Shown: positions 57,671-64,000 of the stretch, piece after piece
How positions within the stretch are numbered: the first letter of the stretch is position 1
Layout of the letters: every line of letters begins with the position of its first letter
Assembly (NCBI GenBank): GCA_052034625.1
Contig: JBPOII010000001.1
Coordinates: 1-64,000, forward strand
Reading direction: 5' to 3'
From: JAVBLP01 sp052034625
Lineage (GTDB): Bacteria; Elusimicrobiota; Endomicrobiia; Endomicrobiales; Endomicrobiaceae
Length of the DNA stretch: 64,000 nt
Made by a program: the position numbers and the translations under genes
Notes under the pieces: model-generated
The model's input: the letters and a program-made list of their open reading frames with translations, nothing else
Told to the model about the DNA's origin: nothing
Databases searched by the model: none

Positions 57671-58723
57671 CTATTTCTTCATTCCTTTAAGTTTTGATAG
57701 TATTTCCTGCTCAGTTACTACTCCGCCGCCGCCTTTCCCTAAAAACTCTACTGGAACTTTTCCGTTTACGGCGAGTCTTACATCTTCGACCATCTGACCG
57801 TGGCATAGCTCTACAGTTAAGAACTTTACGCCGGGCTTGGACAATGAAGATATTATTTCTGAGGGGAAAGGCCATAAAGTTTTCGGTCTTAAAAGTCCTG
57901 CTTTAATGCCTTCTTTTCTCGCTGCTTTTACCGCTGATTTAGCAATTCTTGAAGAAATACCATAAGCAGTTATAATTATTTCCGCATCATCTGTTTTATA
58001 TGTTTCATACTGTACTTCATTTGCAGCTATAGTTTTATATTTTTCTTGGAGTTTTATATTATGTTTCTCTAATACTCCATCTCTCATAAGAAGTGATTGT
58101 ACCGATCTGGGATCTCTTTCTTTACATCCGGTAAGACACCAATCTTTAGGTTCATCAAATTTTCTTTCAGGTCTGTTAAAATCTACAGGTTCCATCATCT
58201 GTCCTACTATGCCGTCGGCAAGTATCATTACGGGATTTCTGTATTTTTCTGCTATATCAAAAGCGTCATAAGCCATTTCATACATTTCCTGGGCGGAATT
58301 CGGAGCATAGACTATAAGTCTATAATCACCATGACCTCCGCCTTTTACCGCCTGAAAGTAATCAGCTTGTGAACCTGAAATATTACCAAGTCCAGGACCG
58401 CCTCTTTGTACATTTACTATTAAAGCCGGAACCTGCATGCCGGCCATATATGAAATTGCTTCCTGCTTAAGTGATATTCCCGGAGACGATGAAGATGTCA
58501 TGGCTCTTGCACCTGTAACAGCCGCACCGAGAACCATATTCGCTGAAGCTATTTCAGATTCAGCCTGTAGAAAAACCCTTCCAAGTTCAACCATCCTTCT
58601 TGAAAGATAAGCGGGAACTTCATTTTGCGGAGTTATGGGATAACCAAAATAAGATTTTAAACCGGCAGCTATTGCACCTTCGCAAAGGGCTATATTGCCT
58701 TTAACTAAAATTTTTTTAGACAT
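57671..58723 (-). CDS. korA: 2-oxoacid:ferredoxin oxidoreductase alpha subunit
   Basis: The alpha subunit carries the pyrimidine-binding and transketolase C-terminal domains. The 350 residues begin MSKKILVKGNIALCEGAIAAG; SSSPGISLKQEAISYMAG, VNVQRGGPGLGNISGSQADY and GGGHGDYRLIVYAP are conserved KorA/VorB motifs. The ATG at 58723 follows AGAAGGTATAAA; an earlier ATG at 58789 would add 22 residues not seen in the family. It lies between korD and korB. Confidence 0.93.
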   Translation of the reverse strand: MSKKILVKGNIALCEGAIAAGLKSYFGYPITPQNEVPAYLSRRMVELGRVFLQAESEIASANMVLGAAVTGARAMTSSSSPGISLKQEAISYMAGMQVPALIVNVQRGGPGLGNISGSQADYFQAVKGGGHGDYRLIVYAPNSAQEMYEMAYDAFDIAEKYRNPVMILADGIVGQMMEPVDFNRPERKFDEPKDWCLTGCKERDPRSVQSLLMRDGVLEKHNIKLQEKYKTIAANEVQYETYKTDDAEIIITAYGISSRIAKSAVKAARKEGIKAGLLRPKTLWPFPSEIISSLSKPGVKFLTVELCHGQMVEDVRLAVNGKVPVEFLGKGGGGVVTEQEILSKLKGMKK

Positions 58724-58852
58724 TTTATACCTTCTAAAGTTATTATTGTTAAGTCTTGTCAAGCTATGCAATATTAAATATGATAGCACATATACAATAA
58801 GGCGGATAGAGAGATAAATGGATCCGCTTCTAAATTGCTAAAAGACTTTAGT

Positions 58853-59056
58853 TTATTTGTATACTTCGATGCATACATCCGGGCACACTTGATAACAAAA
58901 ACCGCATCCAATACATGAATCTTCTTTTTCTAAAACAGCCCAATGATAACCTGTTTTGTTAAATTCTTTTGAAAAAGAAATACACTGTTTTGGACAAGCA
59001 TTGATGCACAGACCGCATCCTTTACATTTTTCAGAATCTATTTTAATTGTTGGCAT
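58853..59056 (-). CDS. korD: 2-oxoacid:ferredoxin oxidoreductase delta subunit (2[4Fe-4S] ferredoxin)
   Basis: The 67-residue protein has two CxxCxxCxxxC motifs (CKGCGLCINACP and CIGCGFCYQVCP) for two 4Fe-4S clusters that pass electrons out of the complex. It is the first gene of korDABC. There is no ribosome binding site; the promoter -10 box ends eight bases before the ATG. Confidence 0.93.
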   Translation of the reverse strand: MPTIKIDSEKCKGCGLCINACPKQCISFSKEFNKTGYHWAVLEKEDSCIGCGFCYQVCPDVCIEVYK

Positions 59057-59064
59057 AATTGAAT

Positions 59065-59093
59065 ATTTTAAGTATTTTAACTGCTAAAGTCAA
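59065..59093 (-). promoter_or_regulatory. Leaderless-type promoter of the korDABC operon
   Basis: On the minus strand TTGACT (59093-59088), a 17-base spacer and TAAAAT (59070-59065) are followed by eight bases and the korD ATG at 59056. Transcription would start one or two bases from the A of ATG. Confidence 0.75.
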
Positions 59094-59100
59094 ATATAAA

Positions 59101-59215
59101 GGCAATTACGAATTAACGGCAATGGACAATAACAAAAAACAAAATGGATCCCCGATTACGGATTTCAGGGATGACAAGGAGGGGTAGGAAGGGGATGACA
59201 TTATCGGGTCAGATT
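59101..59215. repeat. Dispersed intergenic repeat, copy C (inverted)
   Basis: In minus orientation this gap ends in TTCGTAATTGCC, preceded by TTGTTATTGTCCATTGCCG, matching parts of the copies at 40500 and 43690. It also holds GGATCCCCGATTACGGATTT and two GGGATGACA/GGGGATGACA motifs, typical of widespread intergenic repeats of the TGTCATCCC kind. No gene is seen between korD and tRNA-Leu. Confidence 0.6.
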
Positions 59216-59335
59216 CAGGAATTGTCTGAAAATCTTTATTGAAACGCTTTTTAAAATATTGTATAATCCTGACATTGATTTTATTTTTAACAGAAGTAAA
59301 TCTCATGAAAGATTGTTTTTACAATCGATTTAAAT

Positions 59336-59421
59336 GGGCGGATGGCGGAACTGGCAGACGCACAGGACTTAAAATCCTGAGGCTCGCAAGAGCCGTGAGG
59401 GTTCGATTCCCTCTCCGCCCA
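59336..59421 (+). tRNA. tRNA-Leu (anticodon UAA)
   Basis: Acceptor arms GGGCGGA (59336-59342) and TCCGCCC (59414-59420) pair fully, with discriminator A at 59421. The anticodon loop reads CTTAAAA with TAA, the long variable arm GAGGCTCGCAAGAGCCGTGAG marks a class II tRNA, and GGTTCGATTCC is the T arm. CCA is not encoded. A T-run follows and may end transcription. Confidence 0.97.
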
Positions 59422-59453
59422 TTTTTTTATTTTTAAAAGGATGAGTATGTAAA

Positions 59454-60323
59454 ATGACAGATGATCGCAATGTATTAGTAGATTTTGAGACAATTGAAAA
59501 AAATATTCAAAAATACAAGATAAAAAACAGAGGAATTGAAGCTATACCTACAAATAAAATTGTGGGAAGTCTTGGACGCTATAATGATTTTTCTGAAAAC
59601 CTTTTACCTCACAGAGGTGATATGGGTATCAGATATGAAAATATAAAGAAGGGCATGCTTGCCGGGGTAATATTTCCTCCGATTAAAGTATACCAAGTGC
59701 TTGATAATTACTTTATTATTGACGGTCATCACAGAGTTATGGTAGCGACAAATGTTTTGAATGCCAAATATATAGATGCTGAAGTATATGAAATTAAATT
59801 CGATTTTGATATTTCTCCAAAAAAGACCTATTCATACAGTACTGCAAGTGCAAAAAACTTTTTGATAAAGCTTGAAGAGCATTTCTTTTTATTAAAGACC
59901 TCTCTTTCGAATAATGTTGTGAAAAAACCTCTTAAAGTTACGGAACTTGTAAGTTTTGGAAAACTATATGAAGAGATCGAAAATTATAAAAGCAGTTATA
60001 ATAAAGGTGAACTTCAAAAAAAACCCATTATTTATGCTTCATATCATTGGTATGAACACCGTTTTCTTCCGGCTGTAGCTATAATAGAGGAAGAAGATGT
60101 ATTGAGGGGATTTCCGCACAGAACTTATACGGATTTATATGTTTGGATACAGCAGCATAAGTATTATCTCAGCCAAAAAGTAGGTTATGATGTCGGTTTT
60201 GATTTTACAGCTCACGATTTCTTTAAAAAGTATAAAAAAGTAAAAGGACTTTATCTTATTCCTTCCGTGATAAGAGATGTTTTACGCGGTATAAAAGATC
60301 AGATAAAAGATTTGAAAGATTGA
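59454..60323 (+). CDS. ParB-like nuclease-fold protein with DUF4032-like C-terminal region
   Basis: The 289-residue protein has an N-terminal ParB/sulfiredoxin-like fold: VGSLGRYNDFSENLLP, then the signature IIDGHHRVMVA near residues 90-100. The C-terminal half (about 190-290) has SYHWYEHRFLPAV and a WIQQHKYYLSQKVGYDVG pattern reminiscent of DUF4032. ParB-like folds can bind DNA, or act as CTPases, nucleases or kinases, so the activity is open. The next gene, a metallophosphoesterase, begins one base after its stop, suggesting a joint role. Confidence 0.7.
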   Translation: MTDDRNVLVDFETIEKNIQKYKIKNRGIEAIPTNKIVGSLGRYNDFSENLLPHRGDMGIRYENIKKGMLAGVIFPPIKVYQVLDNYFIIDGHHRVMVATNVLNAKYIDAEVYEIKFDFDISPKKTYSYSTASAKNFLIKLEEHFFLLKTSLSNNVVKKPLKVTELVSFGKLYEEIENYKSSYNKGELQKKPIIYASYHWYEHRFLPAVAIIEEEDVLRGFPHRTYTDLYVWIQQHKYYLSQKVGYDVGFDFTAHDFFKKYKKVKGLYLIPSVIRDVLRGIKDQIKDLKD

Positions 60324-60324
60324 T

Positions 60325-61041
60325 ATGAAAATACTTGCCATTTCTGATATCGAAGATAAAATACTTGAAAATATCATTGCATCGCAGCCTGAAAAACTCA
60401 AAGATGTTGACTGTATAATTGCCTGCGGCGATTTAATGGGTAAATATCTTGAGTATATTACAGACAGTGTGCATAAAACTATGTTTTTTGTGGCGGGGAA
60501 TCATTTTATTCTCCAGCTTTATGGCGATAAATTAAAAACCCGCAAAATGAAAAGGAAAATTTATAAAGGCATAGGGATGAAGCACCGTTTCGGCGGTATT
60601 GATATGCACGGAAGGGTAGAAGTCTTTAAAGATTTTATCATAGTCGGATTTGGAGGTGCAAAACGCTACAATCCGGGTGAGTTCCAATTTGAAGAATTTG
60701 AAATGGAGAAACTTGTTAAAAAAGCCAAAGCTGCTATAAGATGGCAGAGAATAAAGGATTTCATTACATTTAAAAGAAAAAAAGAAGTTATTGTGATATC
60801 GCATGTTCCGATGGCCGGAGTTCATGATAAAGATGATAGATGCCATCAAGGTTTTCAGTGTTTTAGAGAGTTTGCTTTAAGCATAAGACCGCAGTTATGG
60901 CTTCACGGTCATATACATCTTGAAGATCAAAAGAAGATTCAGCAGAGTATTTTGGGAAAGACAACAATAGTTAATGCATATTCATCCAAAATAGTTGAAA
61001 TCAATAAATGTGAAATAGTTGTAAAACGTGTATATGAATAA
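60325..61041 (+). CDS. Calcineurin-like metallophosphoesterase
   Basis: The 238 residues contain the dimetal motif series: ISDIED (D-x-[ED] where DxH is usual), CGDLMG, AGNHF, ISHVPM near residue 155 and HGHIH near 194. The first motif ends in Glu/Asp in place of His. An insertion at about 120-145 is lysine-rich and helical. No signal peptide is present, so it acts in the cytosol. It is probably translated with the ParB-like gene one base upstream. The substrate is unknown. Confidence 0.85.
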   Translation: MKILAISDIEDKILENIIASQPEKLKDVDCIIACGDLMGKYLEYITDSVHKTMFFVAGNHFILQLYGDKLKTRKMKRKIYKGIGMKHRFGGIDMHGRVEVFKDFIIVGFGGAKRYNPGEFQFEEFEMEKLVKKAKAAIRWQRIKDFITFKRKKEVIVISHVPMAGVHDKDDRCHQGFQCFREFALSIRPQLWLHGHIHLEDQKKIQQSILGKTTIVNAYSSKIVEINKCEIVVKRVYE

Positions 61042-61088
61042 GGAAAAAGTATTGACTTATCGGCATTTATAAACTATTTATATATCAA

Positions 61089-61592
61089 ATGATAATGAAA
61101 AAATTTAGAGTTTTTATTATCTCGTTTTTTGTGTTTATGAACACTGCACATACTCCAGCAGCAGTTAATGCTTTTATGGAGTTTTTGTCTGATGTTCCTG
61201 CTATAAACGAAGTTCTTCCGGCAACAGACAAAGGAATGGAAGTAGTTAATTATTCTTCATTTATACAGATCTCAAAACAACACATGGGCGAAATATGTAC
61301 AAAAATATATGAATCTATTCAGACCAATCTTGTATTTTTCTCATCATCTTCTGAAACTATAATAAAAGAAATCAGCAAAACCACATCAATATCTGCGGCT
61401 TATTGCGATATTTTGTTTGTAAAAGCAAAAAACATTGTGTTTCCAATAAAAATATTTATTTATAATTATGATATGCCAAAAGAAACCGGTAAGTTCAATA
61501 CGCTGTTTTTATTTATACTGTTACAACTAATAATGTTATTATTGTATGCATTGTATAAAGGTAATATACCTCATGCATCAATCCAATTATAA
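61089..61592 (+). CDS. Small exported protein of unknown function
   Basis: The 167-residue product begins with a signal peptide (MKKFRVFIISFFVFMNTA... ending near PAAVNA) and has a second hydrophobic helix at about 138-157 (TLFLFILLQLIMLLLYALY) with a short tail. The middle is Ser/Thr/Ile-rich with no recognised motif. TTGACT (61052-61057) and TATTTA (61075-61080), 17 bases apart, stop eight bases before the ATG, so this message may also be leaderless. A second in-frame ATG at 61095 is as likely. A terminator follows. Confidence 0.65.
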   Translation: MIMKKFRVFIISFFVFMNTAHTPAAVNAFMEFLSDVPAINEVLPATDKGMEVVNYSSFIQISKQHMGEICTKIYESIQTNLVFFSSSSETIIKEISKTTSISAAYCDILFVKAKNIVFPIKIFIYNYDMPKETGKFNTLFLFILLQLIMLLLYALYKGNIPHASIQL

Positions 61593-61606
61593 TAAAATAA
61601 ACAAGG

Positions 61607-61636
61607 CACGGTATCAGTTTTGATACCGTGTTTTTT
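61607..61636 (+). terminator. Rho-independent terminator
   Basis: Stem CACGGTATCA / TGATACCGTG with a GTTT loop and a TTTTTT tail lies between the small exported protein and the last gene. Confidence 0.95.
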
Positions 61637-61650
61637 ATTTGGAGGAAGAA

Positions 61651-64000
61651 ATGAGTATTAAAAAAATCTTTTCAGTCTTTGTATCGGCAGTCTTTACTTT
61701 TACTGTCGTTTGCAGTGATTTTGCCTATGCGGCAAGTTCTGTGAATGAACCTGCTGTAGAATCTGTAAAAATTACAGATGATAATAGTGCCGGGTTTTTC
61801 AGGAATTTTGCAAAACTGACATCTTCAGCTGATTACGGAAGCAATACCGTTATTGTTAATATACAAGATTTTCATATGCATCCGGAAGTTCAGAGGAATA
61901 TCAGTTCTATAATAGGAGTTCTTGAGAAAAAGTACGGTATTAAAAATGTATATGTTGAAGGTGCCCACGGTAAAGTAAGCACGGAATGGCTTTCAAATCT
62001 GAAAAATGAGAACTTTAAACTTGAAATTATTAATAACTTAATAAATTCAGGAGAGATTACCGGAGCCGAATACTATTCAGCTGTCAACAATAAAAAGGAT
62101 TTCATTCTTGGACTTGAAGACAAAGATATACACAGCAAGAATATCCAGCGCTTTGCTACAATTATAGAAAAGAAACCTTTTTATAATGAAGCTCTTGAAG
62201 TTATGCAAAATGATTTGAACTTCCTCCAGAGTAAATATTTCAATTCAAAAAATAAAAAACTTACGGCATTGGTAGAAAAACATAAAAACGGAAAGATCTC
62301 TTCCGCAAAATATTATAAGATTCTTGAAAATTATCTTAAGAAGAATGCAAGTCAGTCTGACGGAATGTATGGAACTATCATTACTATGTCAATGAACGAT
62401 TATCCGAATATCTCTTTATTTCTTGAATCCGACAGACTTCAAAAAAATCTAAGAAATGACAGGCTTTCAAAAGACCTCCAAAAAGTTATAGATGCTATGA
62501 AAACTACTATTACTTATGTGGAGTTTAAGAAAATACTTGAAGAAACTGATGACTTTAGAGACGTTGACCAGCTTATGGCTTTGATTTCGCAGATGCCTGA
62601 AGATTTCAAAAAAGAATATGTATCGGCAGCTCTATCCAGATTCATTGAAGCATCAAATCTTTCAAAAAAGATCAACCCCGTAGCTTTGGTTTCGGAAGAA
62701 AGACTTCTTGTTGAGCAGCTAAGAATAGCTCTTTCCGAAACTAAATCTGAAATTGAAGTATCTTTTCTTAGCGACTTTTTCGTATATTTATCAGATTATA
62801 TGAGAACTTCAATATCTGCAGATGATTATGCTTATTTCAAGAGCAGATTTGATAAATTCCAGAAAATGTGGGATAAATATTCATACTATAATAATATGTA
62901 TAAACTCCAAGCTGACTTTGCTTTTCTTGAAGAATACTATAATGTTAATGATCGCAGAAATGAAATATTTATAGACCAAATAACAAAAGAAAATGTTTTA
63001 TCAAAAGGCAAAAACTCCTCGCCTGAAATAAATATAGATATTACAAGTCTTTTAAGCGGCAATAAGAAAATAATAGTGTGTATAACCGGCGGTTTTCACA
63101 GTAAAGGATTTACTGAGATCTTAGATGAGAAAAATATCTCATATGCTGTTATAACCCCTAATATAAGAGCCGGAGTAGGAAATGTTATCAATAACTACGA
63201 AAATCTTGCACTTGAACAGGCTGCGATATTTTCACAGACTCTTGCTTTGGCACTTGCTTCACAGTCTTCTAATGCAAAAACTGCAGAACTTCTTTTTAAA
63301 GCGGCAGAAAGAGATCTGTCTTCCATAAAATTTTCAAAAGAGAATATAGACAAGATTCTTGAAAGGCTTAATGAAGCGATAGGGGAAGAGACAGCTTTCG
63401 TTTATGATGCTGATAATGAGACAATAAATATAACTAATGCCAAAGAAACACTTCCTTTTGCTGGAATTACGCAAAATACCGACGGTAATATAGTCATTTC
63501 AAATAAGTATTATGAAAAAATTAAGTTGGAACAGCCAAAAGACATAGTTTCCAGAGAAGATATGACTAAGTTTGTAAAAGATTTTTACGGAATATTTGAC
63601 GCTTCAACTTTCAATCTGGGTTTTAATGCTTTTATACCAAATGTCTATTCAACTCTTAAACCGATAATGGAATATGCGGCAAAAAACGATCTTTTAAAAG
63701 GTAACGGGCTTATATTTGATATAGCAGGAAATTCTTTTCCTGCCGAGACAATAGATGGAATAGAGACCAGGCTTATCGGAAGAATGCCTGCTTTTATGCA
63801 GAAAGCTATTCTTGAAAGAGAAAATAAGAATATAGCTTTTGAACAAGAGGACAGCTGGCTCAAATTCCTTATCTACACTGAACTTATTAATGATTTTATC
63901 CCTGTTTCTTATGATGCCGATCAAATGGAAGCTTATCTAGACCCTTCTATAGTTAATACACTTCTTGAAGAACTTAACAATCTTAGAAATAAGGAAGAAC
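61651..64000 (+). CDS. Large exported protein of unknown function, 3' partial
   Basis: The frame runs from ATG 61651 to the right edge without a stop, at least 783 residues. GGAGG lies five bases before the ATG. A signal peptide (MSIKKIFSVFVSAVFTFTVV... DFAYA|AS) is clear. Residues 68-110 read VIVNIQDFHMHPEVQRNI and VYVEGAHG (His75, His77, Glu79, Glu103), and IIVCITGGFHSKGF holds His483. This loosely recalls the EreA/ChaN/TIKI-type hydrolase pattern of an N-terminal acidic/His strand, a Glu strand and a later His; the comparison is inference. The middle is helical. Like the giant protein at the left edge, it may be a large multidomain envelope protein. Confidence 0.85.
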   Translation, partial: MSIKKIFSVFVSAVFTFTVVCSDFAYAASSVNEPAVESVKITDDNSAGFFRNFAKLTSSADYGSNTVIVNIQDFHMHPEVQRNISSIIGVLEKKYGIKNVYVEGAHGKVSTEWLSNLKNENFKLEIINNLINSGEITGAEYYSAVNNKKDFILGLEDKDIHSKNIQRFATIIEKKPFYNEALEVMQNDLNFLQSKYFNSKNKKLTALVEKHKNGKISSAKYYKILENYLKKNASQSDGMYGTIITMSMNDYPNISLFLESDRLQKNLRNDRLSKDLQKVIDAMKTTITYVEFKKILEETDDFRDVDQLMALISQMPEDFKKEYVSAALSRFIEASNLSKKINPVALVSEERLLVEQLRIALSETKSEIEVSFLSDFFVYLSDYMRTSISADDYAYFKSRFDKFQKMWDKYSYYNNMYKLQADFAFLEEYYNVNDRRNEIFIDQITKENVLSKGKNSSPEINIDITSLLSGNKKIIVCITGGFHSKGFTEILDEKNISYAVITPNIRAGVGNVINNYENLALEQAAIFSQTLALALASQSSNAKTAELLFKAAERDLSSIKFSKENIDKILERLNEAIGEETAFVYDADNETINITNAKETLPFAGITQNTDGNIVISNKYYEKIKLEQPKDIVSREDMTKFVKDFYGIFDASTFNLGFNAFIPNVYSTLKPIMEYAAKNDLLKGNGLIFDIAGNSFPAETIDGIETRLIGRMPAFMQKAILERENKNIAFEQEDSWLKFLIYTELINDFIPVSYDADQMEAYLDPSIVNTLLEELNNLRNKEE

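Noticed and set aside
59239..59493. Open frames on both strands across the tRNA-Leu gene
   Set aside because: They run through a complete tRNA, whose pairing explains the sequence.

Overview
The window is AT-rich, densely coded bacterial DNA. It carries a two-subunit (alpha/beta) glycyl-tRNA synthetase, a GT9 heptosyltransferase and an O-antigen-type sugar cluster, which together point to a Gram-negative cell envelope. Pyrophosphate-dependent phosphofructokinase, GTP-type PEP carboxykinase and a ferredoxin-linked 2-oxoacid oxidoreductase point to an anaerobic fermenter. With the giant exported protein, the TPR-tailed membrane proteins and the large exported protein at the right edge, this mix suggests Elusimicrobiota (Endomicrobium-like) or a neighbouring lineage such as Omnitrophota. 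That placement is inference; no rRNA is present to settle it.

Layout. (1) 1-21155: one giant gene, cut by the left edge, for an exported protein of more than 7,000 residues. It has a C39-like cysteine-peptidase fold near the N-terminus, long beta-rich repeat regions, a hydrophobic segment and a SecA-like ATPase near the C-terminus. (2) 21349-23025: PPi-dependent phosphofructokinase, between two terminators. (3) 23216-25328: a compact unit with its own promoter/operator, a tandemly duplicated peptide gene interrupted by an in-frame TAA, and a radical SAM enzyme. This is the best candidate for an undescribed system, a possible multi-core RiPP. (4) 25352-31145, minus strand: pckG, ndk and two paralogous multi-pass membrane proteins with TPR tails. 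(5) 31223-40414, plus strand: a housekeeping run of NUDIX hydrolase, aspS, phoH, HD-phosphodiesterase, ybeY, two CNNM/CBS proteins, recO and an AbrB-family membrane protein. (6) 40597-43570: glyQ-glyS. (7) 43707-55688, minus strand: a surface-polysaccharide cluster with CTP:glucose-1-phosphate cytidylyltransferase, sugar epimerase, SDR, DUF4422 glycosyltransferase, flippase, two FkbM methyltransferases, a class I methyltransferase plus the 3' relic of a second copy, a GT9 enzyme and three tandem GT2 copies. (8) 55775-59056, minus strand: korD-korA-korB-korC and an ArgA-like acetyltransferase. (9) 59336-61041: tRNA-Leu(UAA), a ParB-like/DUF4032-like protein and a metallophosphoesterase. (10) 61089-64000: a small exported protein and a large exported protein cut by the right edge.

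Several transcription units (31145 minus, 31223 plus, korD, probably 61089) have near-consensus -35/-10 boxes only 6-8 bases upstream of the start codon and no Shine-Dalgarno, which implies leaderless mRNAs. Most other genes have clear GGAG-type ribosome binding sites, and these were used to correct several starts. Three intergenic gaps share a dispersed low-complexity repeat. No rRNA, CRISPR array, insertion sequence or replication origin was seen.
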